64,000 nt of DNA from Acidobacteriota bacterium (lineage in GTDB: Bacteria > Acidobacteriota > JAAYUB01): the NCBI GenBank assembly GCA_012517875.1, contig JAAYUB010000021.1, forward strand, positions 1 through 64,000, read 5' to 3'. This document shows, piece by piece, positions 17,818-26,957 of the stretch. The notes beneath the pieces are model-generated. The model made no database searches and had not been told where the DNA came from. It worked only from the letters and a program-made list of their open reading frames with translations. How positions within the stretch are numbered: the first letter of the stretch is position 1; every line of letters begins with the position of its first letter. The position numbers and the translations under genes were made by a program.

Positions 17818-18344
17818 GACGCGTCCTGGCGGCCGCATGGCTGACGGTGGCGGTGCTCGCCGGCTGGGGCCGGCCCGCCGACGACTACCTGCTGCCGAAA
17901 GAGGACACGCTGCTGCGCGACGCCGAAGGCTTCGAGTTGCGCAGCTACTACCGGCTGCGCGTCGTCTCCCGCCGAATCGATGCGCTGGAGTGCCGCCACC
18001 GCCCCGACAAGGCCTTCGACTGCGGCAAGCGCCGCGACCGGGATCCCCTCATGGGCGCGCTCGACGAGCGGTCCGACGAGCGGCTGCTCCGCGATTACCG
18101 CGAGGCGCTCCGGGTCATGCTGCTGAACGTCGAGGACGTCTTCGCCTCCCACCGCGGCCGGGTCGTGGAGAAGGTATTGATCGATCTGAAGAAACAGGCG
18201 GATCACGACATCGAGGTCCTCAACGCGATTGAGGCCGACCTGAAGGAGCCGGCCGAGCTCCGGACCGCCTGGGAACAGGCACGGTCGCTGGCGCTCAAGG
18301 CCGCCGCCGGAGCCCGTAAGGGCCTCGAGCGCATCTCCCGCTGA
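17814..18344 (+). CDS. Second exported helical protein of unknown function
   Basis: 176 residues. Signal-like N-terminus (MRRVLAAAWLTVAVLAGWG) followed by a helical domain rich in Arg, Glu and Leu with two Cys (LECRHRPDKAFDC). The ATG at 17814 overlaps the preceding stop by 4 bases. Together the two look like a pair of interacting periplasmic helical proteins; that is inference from the coupling and similar composition. No family recognised. Confidence 0.72.
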   Translation: MRRVLAAAWLTVAVLAGWGRPADDYLLPKEDTLLRDAEGFELRSYYRLRVVSRRIDALECRHRPDKAFDCGKRRDRDPLMGALDERSDERLLRDYREALRVMLLNVEDVFASHRGRVVEKVLIDLKKQADHDIEVLNAIEADLKEPAELRTAWEQARSLALKAAAGARKGLERISR

Positions 18345-18354
18345 CGAGGTGCCC

Positions 18355-19671
18355 GTGTCCGCTCCCGCACTCCCCGTGGTGGTGATCATCGGCCGGCCCA
18401 ACGTGGGCAAATCCACCCTGTTCAACGCACTGGTGGGCAGCCGCCGCGCCATCGTCGGCGACGAGCCGGGCATCACCCGCGACCGGCTCTACGGCCAGGT
18501 GGACTGGAACGGCAAGCGGTTCCGGTTGGCGGACACCGGCGGTATCCTGCCCGACGAGCGCGAGCGGATCCCCCGCGAGATTCTCAAGCAGGCGGCCGTG
18601 GCCCTATCCGAGGCGACCGCGGTGCTGATGGTGGTGGACGCCGCCGCGGGGGTGCACCCCATGGACGCGGTGATCCACCGCCTGGTGATGGAATCGGGTC
18701 GGCCGTTCTACCTGGTGGCCAACAAGGTGGACGACCCGCGCCACGAGCCCTACACTCTGCCGTTCTACGAGTTCGGCGTCGACTACGTCTATCCGGTATC
18801 GGCGGAGCACAAGCGCGGTCTGGACACCCTCCTCGAGACGGTATGCGCCGATTTTCCCGTCCCGGACGCCCCGGACGTGCCCCTTCCCGAGACGCGCGTG
18901 GCCATCATCGGTCGGCCCAACGTGGGCAAATCGTCGCTCGTGAACGCGCTGGTCGGCTCCGAACGGGTCATCGTGAGCGAGATTCCCGGAACCACCCGCG
19001 ACGCGGTGGACACCGAGCTTGAAACCGACGGCTGCCGCTACCGGCTCATCGACACGGCGGGCATCCGCAAGAAGAGCCGCACCCACCTGCACGCGGAGAA
19101 GCTGAGCGTCATCCTCGCCCGCAAGCACCTGGAGCAGGCCGACCTGGCCGTGCTGCTCCTCGATCCCATCGAGGGCGTGACCCATACCGACGCCACCATC
19201 GCCAGCTATGCGGTGGAGGCCGGCCAAGCGCTGATTCTGGGCGTCAACAAGCTGGATCTCATCCCCGATCCGGATCGTTTCCGCAAGGCGTTCCAGGCGG
19301 AGGCGAAGCGCCAGCTCCGCTTCCTGGACTACGCACCGCTGGTGTTCTTTTCGGCGAAGACCGGCCGGAACGTCCACCGGCTGTTCCCCGTGATGCGCCG
19401 GGCCGCCGAGACCCGCCGCCTCCGGATCACCACCGGCACGCTCAACGCCTTCTTCCGGAAAATGCTCCGCGAGCGGCAGATTCAGGCCCTGCCCGCGGAA
19501 GACCACGGCGTCAAATACATGACCCAGGTCGCGGTGGCGCCGCCCACCTTCGTGGTCTTCCTCCGCCGCGGCCAACGACTGGCCGTTTCCGAGGAACGGT
19601 TCATCATCAATCAAATACGCAGGGAGTTTGAGTTTTACGCCAACCCGATCCGCTTGATCCAGCGCAGTTGA
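18355..19671 (+). CDS. der: Ribosome-assembly GTPase Der (EngA)
   Basis: 438 residues. Two consecutive Era-like GTPase domains, the mark of Der, each with GRPNVGKS (13-20 and about 184-191), a DTAGI/DTGGI G3 motif and NKxD (NKVD, NKLD), followed by a C-terminal KH-like domain. It acts in late 50S subunit assembly. GTG 18355 is chosen because GAGG (18346-18349) is 5 bases upstream; an in-frame GTG at 18349 overlaps that site. Confidence 0.96.
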   Translation: MSAPALPVVVIIGRPNVGKSTLFNALVGSRRAIVGDEPGITRDRLYGQVDWNGKRFRLADTGGILPDERERIPREILKQAAVALSEATAVLMVVDAAAGVHPMDAVIHRLVMESGRPFYLVANKVDDPRHEPYTLPFYEFGVDYVYPVSAEHKRGLDTLLETVCADFPVPDAPDVPLPETRVAIIGRPNVGKSSLVNALVGSERVIVSEIPGTTRDAVDTELETDGCRYRLIDTAGIRKKSRTHLHAEKLSVILARKHLEQADLAVLLLDPIEGVTHTDATIASYAVEAGQALILGVNKLDLIPDPDRFRKAFQAEAKRQLRFLDYAPLVFFSAKTGRNVHRLFPVMRRAAETRRLRITTGTLNAFFRKMLRERQIQALPAEDHGVKYMTQVAVAPPTFVVFLRRGQRLAVSEERFIINQIRREFEFYANPIRLIQRS

Positions 19672-19685
19672 ACCCTCGATGGTTA

Positions 19686-19714
19686 TTGACAAATCGCTTT
19701 GCGAGGCTTATGAT
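19686..19714 (+). promoter_or_regulatory. Strong sigma70-type promoter before the IHF/HU gene
   Basis: TTGACA (19686-19691), exactly 17 bases, TATGAT (19709-19714), 41 bases before the IHF/HU start. This is the closest match to consensus in the window and probably drives the IHF/HU-MerR unit. Confidence 0.8.
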
Positions 19715-19755
19715 GGATCGCAGGCGACACCGATACCCGTCTGCAGGATGAACTC

Positions 19756-20046
19756 ATGAAACGTGCCGGAATCGAAGAACGCGTCTATGCCGCCCACGGT
19801 GGTCTGACCCACCGGGAGGTGGAGGCGGTGGTGTCCGAGGTGCTCGATCTGATCAAGGAGTCCCTGGTTCGGGGCGAGCGTGTCAAACTCAAGGGCTTCG
19901 GGGTGATGGAGGTGGTCGTCCGCAAGGGGAAGCGGGGCCGGCATCCGAAGACGGGCCAGCTCGTGGTGGTCGCTCCCCGGAAGACCGTCGTCTACCATTA
20001 TTCCCGGAACACGTGGCTGGGCATCGACGATGGAAGTGACGAATAA
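19756..20046 (+). CDS. IHF/HU-family DNA-bending protein
   Basis: 96 residues, the normal length of HU/IHF subunits. It contains the signature [21 protein letters not shown] and the following beta-arm sequence that inserts into the DNA minor groove; GRHPKTGQ resembles IHF-alpha (GRNPKTGE). It bends and compacts DNA. It is followed, with a 17-base overlap, by a MerR-type regulator, an arrangement I associate with IHF-alpha (himA) in several phyla. Confidence 0.93.
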   Translation: MKRAGIEERVYAAHGGLTHREVEAVVSEVLDLIKESLVRGERVKLKGFGVMEVVVRKGKRGRHPKTGQLVVVAPRKTVVYHYSRNTWLGIDDGSDE

Positions 20047-20413
20047 GCTCTACTACAAGATCGGCGAGGTGTGCGAGATCACGGGGATCGAGGCGCACGT
20101 GCTCCGCTACTGGGAGTCGGAGTTTCCCGTGCTGCACCCGCTGAAAAACAGCGCCGGCCAGCGGGTGTACCGCCAGAAGGACATCGAGCTGGTGCTGCGC
20201 ATCAAACAGCTCCTCTACCAGGACGGCTTCACAATTGCCGGGGCCAAGCGCCAGATCCGGGAGTCGCTGGCCGGCCACCGGCCGGCCCCTGAACCGGAAA
20301 CCGCGCCGCCGGCTGCGCCGTCCGCGGGGCCCGACCTCCAGGCTGTCCGCCGGTTGCGGGCGGAGCTGCAGGAGATCCTCGATCTTCTGGAACGGTGGGA
20401 ACTTCCCTCGTGA
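20030..20413 (+). CDS. MerR-family transcriptional regulator
   Basis: 127 residues. Winged helix-turn-helix of the MerR type in residues 5-75 ([40 protein letters not shown]), then a Pro/Ala linker and a short leucine-rich coiled coil ([15 protein letters not shown]). There is no effector domain and no metal-binding Cys, as in the small CarA/MlrA-less type often encoded after IHF. The ATG at 20030 lies inside the IHF/HU gene, so expression is coupled. Confidence 0.9.
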   Translation: MEVTNKLYYKIGEVCEITGIEAHVLRYWESEFPVLHPLKNSAGQRVYRQKDIELVLRIKQLLYQDGFTIAGAKRQIRESLAGHRPAPEPETAPPAAPSAGPDLQAVRRLRAELQEILDLLERWELPS

Positions 20414-20493
20414 CCGGATTTTCTCCTTGACGCCCCTGTGTTCCGAGCATACAATAGCGCTCTTTTTGGGCGGATATTTTCACGGATCAGCGT

Positions 20494-20570
20494 CGGGACG
20501 TAGCGCAGCCTGGTAGCGCACACGCTTGGGGTGCGTGTGGTCGGAGGTTCAAATCCTCTCGTCCCGACCA
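20494..20570 (+). tRNA. tRNA-Pro (anticodon GGG)
   Basis: 77-base cloverleaf including encoded CCA. Acceptor CGGGACG pairs with CGTCCCG; anticodon stem CACGC/GCGTG encloses the loop TTGGGGT, giving anticodon GGG. The T arm is GGAGG-TTCAAAT-CCTCT. A run of eight T follows at once (20571-20578) and may end the transcript. Confidence 0.95.
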
Positions 20571-20602
20571 TTTTTTTTATCCGGTTCCTCCTTCCGGTTC
20601 AC

Positions 20603-21352
20603 ATGAGCGGGTCATTCCTGATACTCCTCACCCACGACGACGGCATCGGCGCGCCGGGGCTTACCCACCTGGAGCGCGCCCTGGCCCCGCTGGCCCGGGT
20701 CGTCACCGTGGCTCCCGCCGGCGAGCGGAGCGCCGCGTCCCACGCGCTCACCCTCATGTCACCGCTGCGCATCCACGCGGCCGGCGACGACCGGTACGCC
20801 GTGGACGGAACCACCGCCGACTGCATCCTCGTCGCCATGAACAAGATGCTCCAACAACCGCCGCACCTGGTGGTCTCGGGGATCAACGCCGGCAACAACC
20901 TCGGCGACGATACCGTGTACTCCGGCACGGTGGCCGGCGCCCGTGAGGGCTCCATGTACGGCATCCCGTCCGTTGCGTTTTCGCTGCGCTACGCCGCGGT
21001 GATGGACTTCGCCTTCTGGGCCGGGCAGGCGGCGACGCTCTGCCGGCGGCTCCTGGACAGTCCGCTGCCGCCGGGTATCTTTCTCAACGTGAATTTCCCC
21101 GATGCCCCGCCGCGCGGCGTCCGCACCACCCGGCTGAGCCGGAAGTTCGCCCGCTCGTCCATCTACGAAAACGATGATCCGCGCGGCATGAAGTACTACT
21201 GGATCGGCGAGGACGAGAGTTCCTGGGACCAGGCGGATGATACCGATTTCTGGGCCGTGACCAACGGCTTCGTCTCCATCACGCCCCTGCACCGCGACCA
21301 GACCTCGTACGACATGATCGAGGCGGTCCGGGAGACCTATGAGCAGGACTGA
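20603..21352 (+). CDS. surE: 5'/3'-nucleotidase SurE
   Basis: 249 residues; metal-dependent nucleoside monophosphatase of stationary-phase survival. N-terminal metal site LLTHDDGIGAPG (Asp12, Asp13) and the SGINAGNNLGDDTVYSGTVAGA loop are clear. The residue before the Asp pair, normally Asn (NDDG), is His here. The ATG at 20603 starts 33 bases after tRNA-Pro; a longer frame would run back into the tRNA. It overlaps pcm by 14 bases, the classic surE-pcm pair. Confidence 0.95.
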   Translation: MSGSFLILLTHDDGIGAPGLTHLERALAPLARVVTVAPAGERSAASHALTLMSPLRIHAAGDDRYAVDGTTADCILVAMNKMLQQPPHLVVSGINAGNNLGDDTVYSGTVAGAREGSMYGIPSVAFSLRYAAVMDFAFWAGQAATLCRRLLDSPLPPGIFLNVNFPDAPPRGVRTTRLSRKFARSSIYENDDPRGMKYYWIGEDESSWDQADDTDFWAVTNGFVSITPLHRDQTSYDMIEAVRETYEQD

Positions 21353-21998
21353 CCGGGCGCTGGCGGAGGCCCGTCACGCGCTGGTCCAGTTTCTCGTGCG
21401 GGAAAACGCCATCGCCACCCCGGCGGTGGCGGATGCCTTCCGGGAGACACCCCGACACTGCTTCGTGCCGGCCGACCTCGTCGATGAAGCCTACGTCAAC
21501 CGGGCCCTCCCCGTCGACTGCGGACAGACGATCAGCCAACCGTGGATGGTGGCTGTCATGACGGAGCTGCTGGCCCCCGCGCCGGATCACACCATCCTGG
21601 AGATCGGCACGGGCACCGGCTATCAGGCCGCGATTCTGGCCCGGCTCTGCCGCCGCGTGGTGACGGTGGAGCGGATCCCCGAGCTCAGCGAGCAGGCGGC
21701 CTGCCGCTTTCGCCAACTCGGTTTGACCAACGTCGTCTGCCGCATTGGCGACGGGACCCTCGGCTGGCCGGCGGACGGGCCCTACGACCGCATCCTGGTG
21801 ACGGCGGGCGCGCCGAGAATCCCGGCGGCCCTGAGCGCGCAGCTCCGTGACGGCGGCATCATGGTCATCCCGGTGGGCGACCGGTCCTGCCAGACGTTGC
21901 TCGCGGTCCGCCAGGCGGGTGACGCCTTCGTCACCGAGGCACATGGCGCCTGCGTTTTCGTCCGTCTCATCGGACGGGACGGGTGGACAGCCGATTGA
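21339..21998 (+). CDS. pcm: Protein-L-isoaspartate O-methyltransferase
   Basis: 219 residues. SAM-dependent repair of isoaspartyl residues. SAM-binding motif I LEIGTGTGYQAAILA, the PCMT-specific FVP and QTISQPWMVA segments near the N-terminus, and DRILVTAGAP (motif II/III). Translationally coupled to surE (14-base overlap). The tRNA-Pro(CGG) begins 70 bases after its stop. Confidence 0.95.
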   Translation: MSRTDRALAEARHALVQFLVRENAIATPAVADAFRETPRHCFVPADLVDEAYVNRALPVDCGQTISQPWMVAVMTELLAPAPDHTILEIGTGTGYQAAILARLCRRVVTVERIPELSEQAACRFRQLGLTNVVCRIGDGTLGWPADGPYDRILVTAGAPRIPAALSAQLRDGGIMVIPVGDRSCQTLLAVRQAGDAFVTEAHGACVFVRLIGRDGWTAD

Positions 21999-22067
21999 CG
22001 CAGCCGCCACCTTTTCGCTTGACTCCCCCCGTAAAAGGTGGTTAAATCCGCCTTCGATTTTCTGAGT

Positions 22068-22145
<78 letters not shown>

Positions 22146-22155
22146 TTTTTATTTT

Positions 22156-22425
22156 ATGCCCACTCGTTTCGAGGTCAGCGGACTGGTCCAGGGCGTCGGC
22201 TACCGGTACTACGTGTACCGGCAGGCAGCCCGTCTGGGTGTGTGCGGCTACGTGCGCAACCAGCCCGACGGATCCGTCGAGGTGGTGGCCGAGGGGACGC
22301 CGGACGCCCTGCGGGAGCTGGAAGACCTGCTGCGGCGCGGTCCCGCCCACGCGCAGGTGATCCGGGTGGTCCGCTGTCCCATCGAGGCCGTGTCGGTGGG
22401 CGCAGATTTCCGCATCGAGGTGTGA
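22156..22425 (+). CDS. acyP: Acylphosphatase
   Basis: 89 residues, typical size. Catalytic Arg17 in VQGVGYRYYV and Asn35 in GYVRNQPDGSVEV, the two residues that define the family. It hydrolyses carboxyl-phosphate bonds. It lies between tRNA-Pro(CGG) and apt, with 2 bases to the next start. Confidence 0.95.
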   Translation: MPTRFEVSGLVQGVGYRYYVYRQAARLGVCGYVRNQPDGSVEVVAEGTPDALRELEDLLRRGPAHAQVIRVVRCPIEAVSVGADFRIEV

Positions 22426-22427
22426 GC

Positions 22428-22949
22428 ATGGAAGCACTCAAGCAGATCGTGCGCGAGATCCCCGATTTTCCCAAGCCGGGCATCCTGTTCTACGACATCA
22501 CCACGCTGCTGCGCGACGCAAAGGGCTTCGCCGAGGTCATCGACATCTTCGCCCGTCACTACCGCGACCAGAAACTGGACGCCGTGGTGGGCGTCGAGGC
22601 GCGCGGATTCATCTTCGCCGCCGCCGTGGCCAACCGCCTGGGGCTGGGGTTCATCCCCGTGCGGAAGCCCGGCAAGCTGCCGTACCGCACGGTGAGCCAG
22701 TCGTACCAGCTCGAGTACGGCACCGACACCCTCGAAATGCACGCCGACGCCGTCCGCCGGGGTGATCGGATCCTGCTCATCGACGACCTGATGGCCACCG
22801 GCGGCACCGCCCGGGCGGTCGCCGAGATGGTCGGGGGGCAGGGGGGAGAGGTGGCCGGCATGGGTTTCGTCATCGAGCTCGAATTCCTGAGCGGCCGCAA
22901 GTCCCTGCCCGAATATGAAATTTTTTCAATCCTGAAGTATCAGAAGTAG
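22428..22949 (+). CDS. apt: Adenine phosphoribosyltransferase
   Basis: 173 residues; converts adenine and PRPP to AMP. Start ATG 22428 with GAGGTG upstream, overlapping the end of acyP. Early PDFPKPGILFYDITTLL and the PRPP-binding loop RILLIDDLMATGGTARA are diagnostic. Longer in-frame extensions upstream would read through the tRNA and acyP and are rejected. Confidence 0.96.
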   Translation: MEALKQIVREIPDFPKPGILFYDITTLLRDAKGFAEVIDIFARHYRDQKLDAVVGVEARGFIFAAAVANRLGLGFIPVRKPGKLPYRTVSQSYQLEYGTDTLEMHADAVRRGDRILLIDDLMATGGTARAVAEMVGGQGGEVAGMGFVIELEFLSGRKSLPEYEIFSILKYQK

Positions 22950-22990
22950 ATCGCGACCCGCAGAAATTGCAAGCGGATCAGGTAATTCGG

Positions 22991-23019
22991 TTGACAAAGC
23001 CGGTAAATAGTGCTAAAAG
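22991..23019 (+). promoter_or_regulatory. Putative promoter of tRNA-Arg
   Basis: TTGACA (22991-22996), 17 bases, then TAAAAG (23014-23019) with TG at 23011-23012 as an extended -10. It ends 31 bases before the tRNA. Confidence 0.55.
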
Positions 23020-23050
23020 CACATTCTTATTTTTCGGGCGGACAGGTTTC

Positions 23051-23124
23051 GCGCCTGTAGCTCAGGAGGATAGAGCACCGGATTCCTAATCCGGGTGTCG
23101 GGGGTTCAAATCCCTCCAGGCGCA
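23051..23124 (+). tRNA. tRNA-Arg (anticodon CCT)
   Basis: 74 bases. Acceptor GCGCCTG pairs with CAGGCGC; anticodon stem CCGGA/TCCGG around TTCCTAA gives CCT, reading AGG. CCA is not encoded (the 3' end runs into AAAATA), in contrast to the two tRNA-Pro genes nearby. Confidence 0.95.
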
Positions 23125-23159
23125 AAAATAGGTAATCATTGCAACAAGGTGGTTTGAAC

Positions 23160-23933
23160 GTGGGCAAGCGACTGACACGCAAGGAAATCAAGAAAAAAGA
23201 CCCCATCACCGAAGCTTTGCAGAAGTTTTGGGCTCTGTGTCTGGAGAACCGGCGATACCTCGTGATCGGCCTCGCGGTGATTCTGGGCGCGATCATCGTT
23301 GTCATGTTGGGCACGCTCTGGTACAACCGGAGCCAGTCCTCGCGGGCCACGGCCTTGCAGGAGGCGCGGGAGATCTACAACGCCCGGGTGGACCCCACCC
23401 TCAAGGCGCCGCAGGAGGGCGTCTATCCCAGCGAGACCGCCAAGTACGAGGCGGCGCTGAAGGCCTTCCAGGGCGTCGAACAGAACTACGGCAGCGCCCA
23501 GGAGGGCCTGCTGGCGGCCTATTACAAGGGCGTCTGCCAGCGCGAGCTCGGCCGGGCCGCCGATGCGGAGAAAACGTTCCGCGCCGTGCTCCAGGACTCC
23601 GACGATCCGTTCCAGATTCAGGTGGTCAAGCTGGCTCTGGCCGAGACGCTCCGGGTGCAGCGCAAGTATGATGCGGCGCTCCCCCTCCTGAACGAGCTCA
23701 GTCAGGCCACGAACCCGGCCGTCACCAGGGAGAGCGTCGCGTACACCAAGGCGCTCTGCCTGGAGGAGAAGGGCAGCATCCAGGAGGCCTATGACGTCCT
23801 GAAGGCCGCAAAGGCCGAACTGGACGCGAAGGGCAAGAGCGGGGACTTTTTCAGTCCGTACGAATCCGTCATCAGCAGCCGAATCGAATTTCTGAAGGCC
23901 CGCCTGGGTGACGCGCGTTCGGCCAACTCCTGA
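23160..23933 (+). CDS. Membrane-anchored tetratricopeptide-like protein (YfgM-type architecture)
   Basis: 257 residues. GTG 23160 is preferred because AAGGTGG lies 7 bases upstream. A short basic N-terminus (VGKRLTRKEIKKKDP) precedes one membrane helix at about residues 34-55 (YLVIGLAVILGAIIVVMLG), then TPR-like helices (EAALKAFQGVEQNYGSAQEGLLAAYYKGVCQ region, AEKTFRAVL, YDAALPLLNEL). The layout matches YfgM-like inner-membrane TPR proteins that assist periplasmic folding, but the resemblance is architectural only. It stands between tRNA-Arg and the lipid operon. Confidence 0.75.
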   Translation: MGKRLTRKEIKKKDPITEALQKFWALCLENRRYLVIGLAVILGAIIVVMLGTLWYNRSQSSRATALQEAREIYNARVDPTLKAPQEGVYPSETAKYEAALKAFQGVEQNYGSAQEGLLAAYYKGVCQRELGRAADAEKTFRAVLQDSDDPFQIQVVKLALAETLRVQRKYDAALPLLNELSQATNPAVTRESVAYTKALCLEEKGSIQEAYDVLKAAKAELDAKGKSGDFFSPYESVISSRIEFLKARLGDARSANS

Positions 23934-23989
23934 CACCGGACCGCCGAATCCGCTCCGACGGACCGCAAGCCGGACTCGAGAGTAGACTG

Positions 23990-24520
23990 ATGTTTTTGGA
24001 TATTTCAAAACTTGAAGTCGAAACCGTCCGCCACGAATATACGTTCTCACCGGCGGATGTGGGATTCGACTACAAGGGGTACGAACTGGCGGACGCGTTC
24101 TGCCTCAACGTGGAGGTCACGAAGAACAGCCGCCAGGAAGTCCTGATCAAGGGAACGATTGCGGGTCCGGTGCGGGTGTTCTGCGACCGCTGCCTGGAGC
24201 CGTTCGTGCTGGCGATCAACCCGTCGTTCCAGATCGCCATGATTCCGGCCCGGACGGCCGGCACCGAGACCGAGGACGAGATCGAGGCGGATCGGCTGGA
24301 TGAGAACGTCTATACCGATCCGCGGATCTCCCTCACGGATCTGATGACCGAGCAGATCATCCTGAACCTGCCGGCCAAGATGCTGTGCCAGCACGACTGC
24401 CAGGGGATCTGCGCCCGCTGCGGCGCCAATCTCAACCAGGGCGCGTGCGCGTGCACCGCCGCAGAATCGGATCCTCGCTGGCTGCTGCTGCGGGAAATGC
24501 AAAAACGAATGAAAAAGTAA
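23990..24520 (+). CDS. DUF177 (YceD-like) protein
   Basis: 176 residues. Beta-rich N-terminal half with VFCDRCLEPF and the C-terminal CQHDCQGICARCGANLN, which together give the four-to-six Cys pattern of DUF177. In bacteria this family is almost always encoded just before rpmF, as here (10 bases), and has been linked to rRNA/ribosome maturation. First gene of the rpmF-plsX-fab cluster. Confidence 0.9.
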   Translation: MFLDISKLEVETVRHEYTFSPADVGFDYKGYELADAFCLNVEVTKNSRQEVLIKGTIAGPVRVFCDRCLEPFVLAINPSFQIAMIPARTAGTETEDEIEADRLDENVYTDPRISLTDLMTEQIILNLPAKMLCQHDCQGICARCGANLNQGACACTAAESDPRWLLLREMQKRMKK

Positions 24521-24530
24521 GGAGACTCCG

Positions 24531-24716
24531 ATGGCCCACCCCAAACACCGACATTCCCATTCCCGGACGCACAAGCGGCGGGCTCATGATGCGCTGGAAA
24601 CCAAGAGCATCTCCCTCTGCCCGAACTGCCGGGAGGCGAAACTGCCCCACCGGGCGTGCCCGCACTGCGGTTACTACCGGGGCCGCCAGGTGATCGCAGT
24701 CAAGAAGGAAGAATAA
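24531..24716 (+). CDS. rpmF: 50S ribosomal protein L32
   Basis: 61 residues. MAHPKHRHSHSRTHKRRAHD is the conserved L32 start, followed by a zinc ribbon CPNCREAKLPHRACPHCG with four cysteines, marking a zinc-binding form. A GGAG lies 9 bases upstream of the ATG. Confidence 0.97.
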   Translation: MAHPKHRHSHSRTHKRRAHDALETKSISLCPNCREAKLPHRACPHCGYYRGRQVIAVKKEE

Positions 24717-24731
24717 GAGCGCTGGAGCAGT

Positions 24732-25769
24732 ATGGGCGCCGAACCTACGTTCCGGGTGGCCGTGGATGCGATGGGGAGCGACAACCATCCCGGTCCGGAG
24801 GTACTCGGAGTCGTGCAGGCTCTGAAGCAGTACCCCGGTACCCAGGCCATCCTGGTGGGCAACCGCAAGGTCATCGAGCAGCACCTCCAGGAGGTGCCTG
24901 CGGCCGGCCTGCCGCTGGAGATCGTGCATACCGATGAGTACATCGGCATGTGCGAGCATCCGGTCATGGCCATCCGGAAGAAAAAGAACAACTCGATGCG
25001 CCTGGCCATGAATCTGATCAAGGAAGGCCGGGCGGACGGCTTTGTCACTGCGGGCAACACCGGAGCCGGCATGACCCTGGCCAAGCTCGTGTTCGGCACT
25101 TGTCGCGGCGTGGACCGGCCGGCGCTGGCCACCGTGGTCCCCTCCATCAAGGGCACGACGATCATTGTGGACGTCGGCGCCAACGTCGACTGCAAGCCCC
25201 TGCACCTCGAGCAGTTCGCCATCATGGGGCATGTCTACGCCAAGATTATCTTCGGGATTGAGAAGCCCCGGGTGGCCCTCTTGTCCATCGGCGAGGAGGA
25301 GATCAAGGGCAACGACCTGATCAAGGAAGTCCACCAGGCGCTGAAACACTCACAGCTCAACTTTGTGGGGAATATCGAGGGGCGCGACGTCTATGTCGGC
25401 GACGTGGACGTCGTGGTGTGCGACGGCTTCGTGGGTAACGTGGCCCTCAAGATCAGCGAGGGGGTCATTGCCGCCATCATGCATCTGCTGAAACAGGAAC
25501 TGGCCCGCGGGCTCCCCACCCAGGTGGGCGCCCTGCTGACCAAGCCCGCCTTCCGCAAGCTGAAGAAGAAGATCGACTATTCCGAGTATGGCGGCGCGCC
25601 GCTGTTGGGCGTACGCTCGCCCGTCATCATCGGCCACGGCCGTTCCAACGCCAATGCGATCAAGAACGCCATCCGGGTGGTCCGTGAGTTCCATCTTCAG
25701 CAGATGTCCAGCAAGATCGAACAGGAAATCGAACTGTTCATGCAGCAAAACCGCCAATGTGAGGTCTGA
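24732..25769 (+). CDS. plsX: Phosphate acyltransferase PlsX
   Basis: 345 residues; makes acyl-phosphate from acyl-ACP for phospholipid synthesis. N-terminal VAVDAMGSDNHP and the internal GFVTAGNTGAGM and DVGANVDCKP motifs are typical. It follows rpmF by 15 bases. In the common gene order the next gene is fabH; here it is an acyl-CoA dehydrogenase starting 2 bases after the stop. Confidence 0.96.
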   Translation: MGAEPTFRVAVDAMGSDNHPGPEVLGVVQALKQYPGTQAILVGNRKVIEQHLQEVPAAGLPLEIVHTDEYIGMCEHPVMAIRKKKNNSMRLAMNLIKEGRADGFVTAGNTGAGMTLAKLVFGTCRGVDRPALATVVPSIKGTTIIVDVGANVDCKPLHLEQFAIMGHVYAKIIFGIEKPRVALLSIGEEEIKGNDLIKEVHQALKHSQLNFVGNIEGRDVYVGDVDVVVCDGFVGNVALKISEGVIAAIMHLLKQELARGLPTQVGALLTKPAFRKLKKKIDYSEYGGAPLLGVRSPVIIGHGRSNANAIKNAIRVVREFHLQQMSSKIEQEIELFMQQNRQCEV

Positions 25770-25771
25770 TT

Positions 25772-26941
25772 ATGTGGGATATGGCACTGACCGAGGAGCA
25801 GAGGGAAATCCGGGACCTGGCCCGCAGGATCGCCAGGGAGCAGATCGAGCCGGTCCGCGCCGAACTGGACGAGAAAGAGGAATTCCCCTGGGAGATCATG
25901 AAGGTGCTGGCCGAGGCGGGTCTGTTCGGCGTGTACATCCCGGAGGAGTACGGCGGCTTCGGCAAGGGCATCTATGAACTGTGCCTCGTGACCGAGGAGC
26001 TCAGCAAGGTCTGTGGCGGCGTGGCGGTGAGCTACGCGGCCTGCGGCCTCGGCTCCTATCCCTTCATCCTCATGGGGAGCGAGGAACAGAAGAGGAAGTA
26101 CCTGCCGCAGATCGCCAGCGGCAAGAAGCTGGCCGCCTTCTGCATCACCGAGAGCGGCGCCGGCTCCGACGCCGGGGGCATTCGCACCGTCGCGCGCAAG
26201 GACGGCGATTACTACTACCTAACCGGTACGAAGCAGTGGATCACCAACGGCTCGGTGGCCGACATCTACACCGTCATCGCCCTGACCGACAAGTCCAAGG
26301 GGCCGCGGGGCGCTTCGGCGTTCATCGTGGAGAAGGACTTCCCGGGCCTGTCGTTCGGCAAGAAGGAAAAGAAGCTGGGCATCCGCGCGTCGTCCACCAC
26401 CGAGGTGGTCCTTGACGAGTGCCGGGTGCCGAAGGAAAATCTGATCAGCCGCGAAGGGATGGGCTTCGTCGTGGCCATGCGCACCTTTGATTACACCCGC
26501 CCCGGAGTGGCGGCCCAGGCGCTGGGCATCGCCGGCGGGGCATTCGAGTACGCCCTACAATACGCGCACACCCGCAAACAGTTCGGCAAGCCCATCAGCT
26601 CCTTCCAGGCCGTCAACCACATGCTGGCTGACATGGCCACGCAGATCGAGGCGGCCCGGGCGCTGATCTACAGCACGGCCCAGATGATCGACGCCGGCAA
26701 GGCCAAGAACATCTCGAAGCTGTCGGCGATGTGCAAGCTGCTGGCGTCGGACACCGCCATGAAGGTAACCACCGACGCCATCCAGATCCTGGGCGGCTAC
26801 GGCTACATGAAGGACTATCCCGTGGAAAAGATGTTCCGCGACGCCAAGATCACCCAGATCTACGAAGGCACCAACCAGATCCAGCGCAACGTCATCGCGT
26901 CCGAGCTGATCAAGGAAGTCGTTTCGGAGCACAAGAAGTAA
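25772..26941 (+). CDS. Acyl-CoA dehydrogenase
   Basis: 389 residues; FAD-dependent alpha,beta-dehydrogenation of acyl-CoA, passing electrons to ETF. FAD/substrate signatures CITESGAGSDAGG and KQWITNG, C-terminal ILGGYGYMKDYPVEKMFRDAKI and the catalytic base Glu365 in IYEGTNQIQRNV (short-chain/butyryl-CoA type position). It occupies the slot of fabH in a fatty-acid synthesis operon, and etfBA lie downstream in the same run. ATG 25772 has GAGGT upstream; ATG 25781 is a possible alternative. The exact chain-length preference cannot be read from the sequence. Confidence 0.95.
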   Translation: MWDMALTEEQREIRDLARRIAREQIEPVRAELDEKEEFPWEIMKVLAEAGLFGVYIPEEYGGFGKGIYELCLVTEELSKVCGGVAVSYAACGLGSYPFILMGSEEQKRKYLPQIASGKKLAAFCITESGAGSDAGGIRTVARKDGDYYYLTGTKQWITNGSVADIYTVIALTDKSKGPRGASAFIVEKDFPGLSFGKKEKKLGIRASSTTEVVLDECRVPKENLISREGMGFVVAMRTFDYTRPGVAAQALGIAGGAFEYALQYAHTRKQFGKPISSFQAVNHMLADMATQIEAARALIYSTAQMIDAGKAKNISKLSAMCKLLASDTAMKVTTDAIQILGGYGYMKDYPVEKMFRDAKITQIYEGTNQIQRNVIASELIKEVVSEHKK

Positions 26942-26957
26942 AGGAGTGTCGGTCCGC

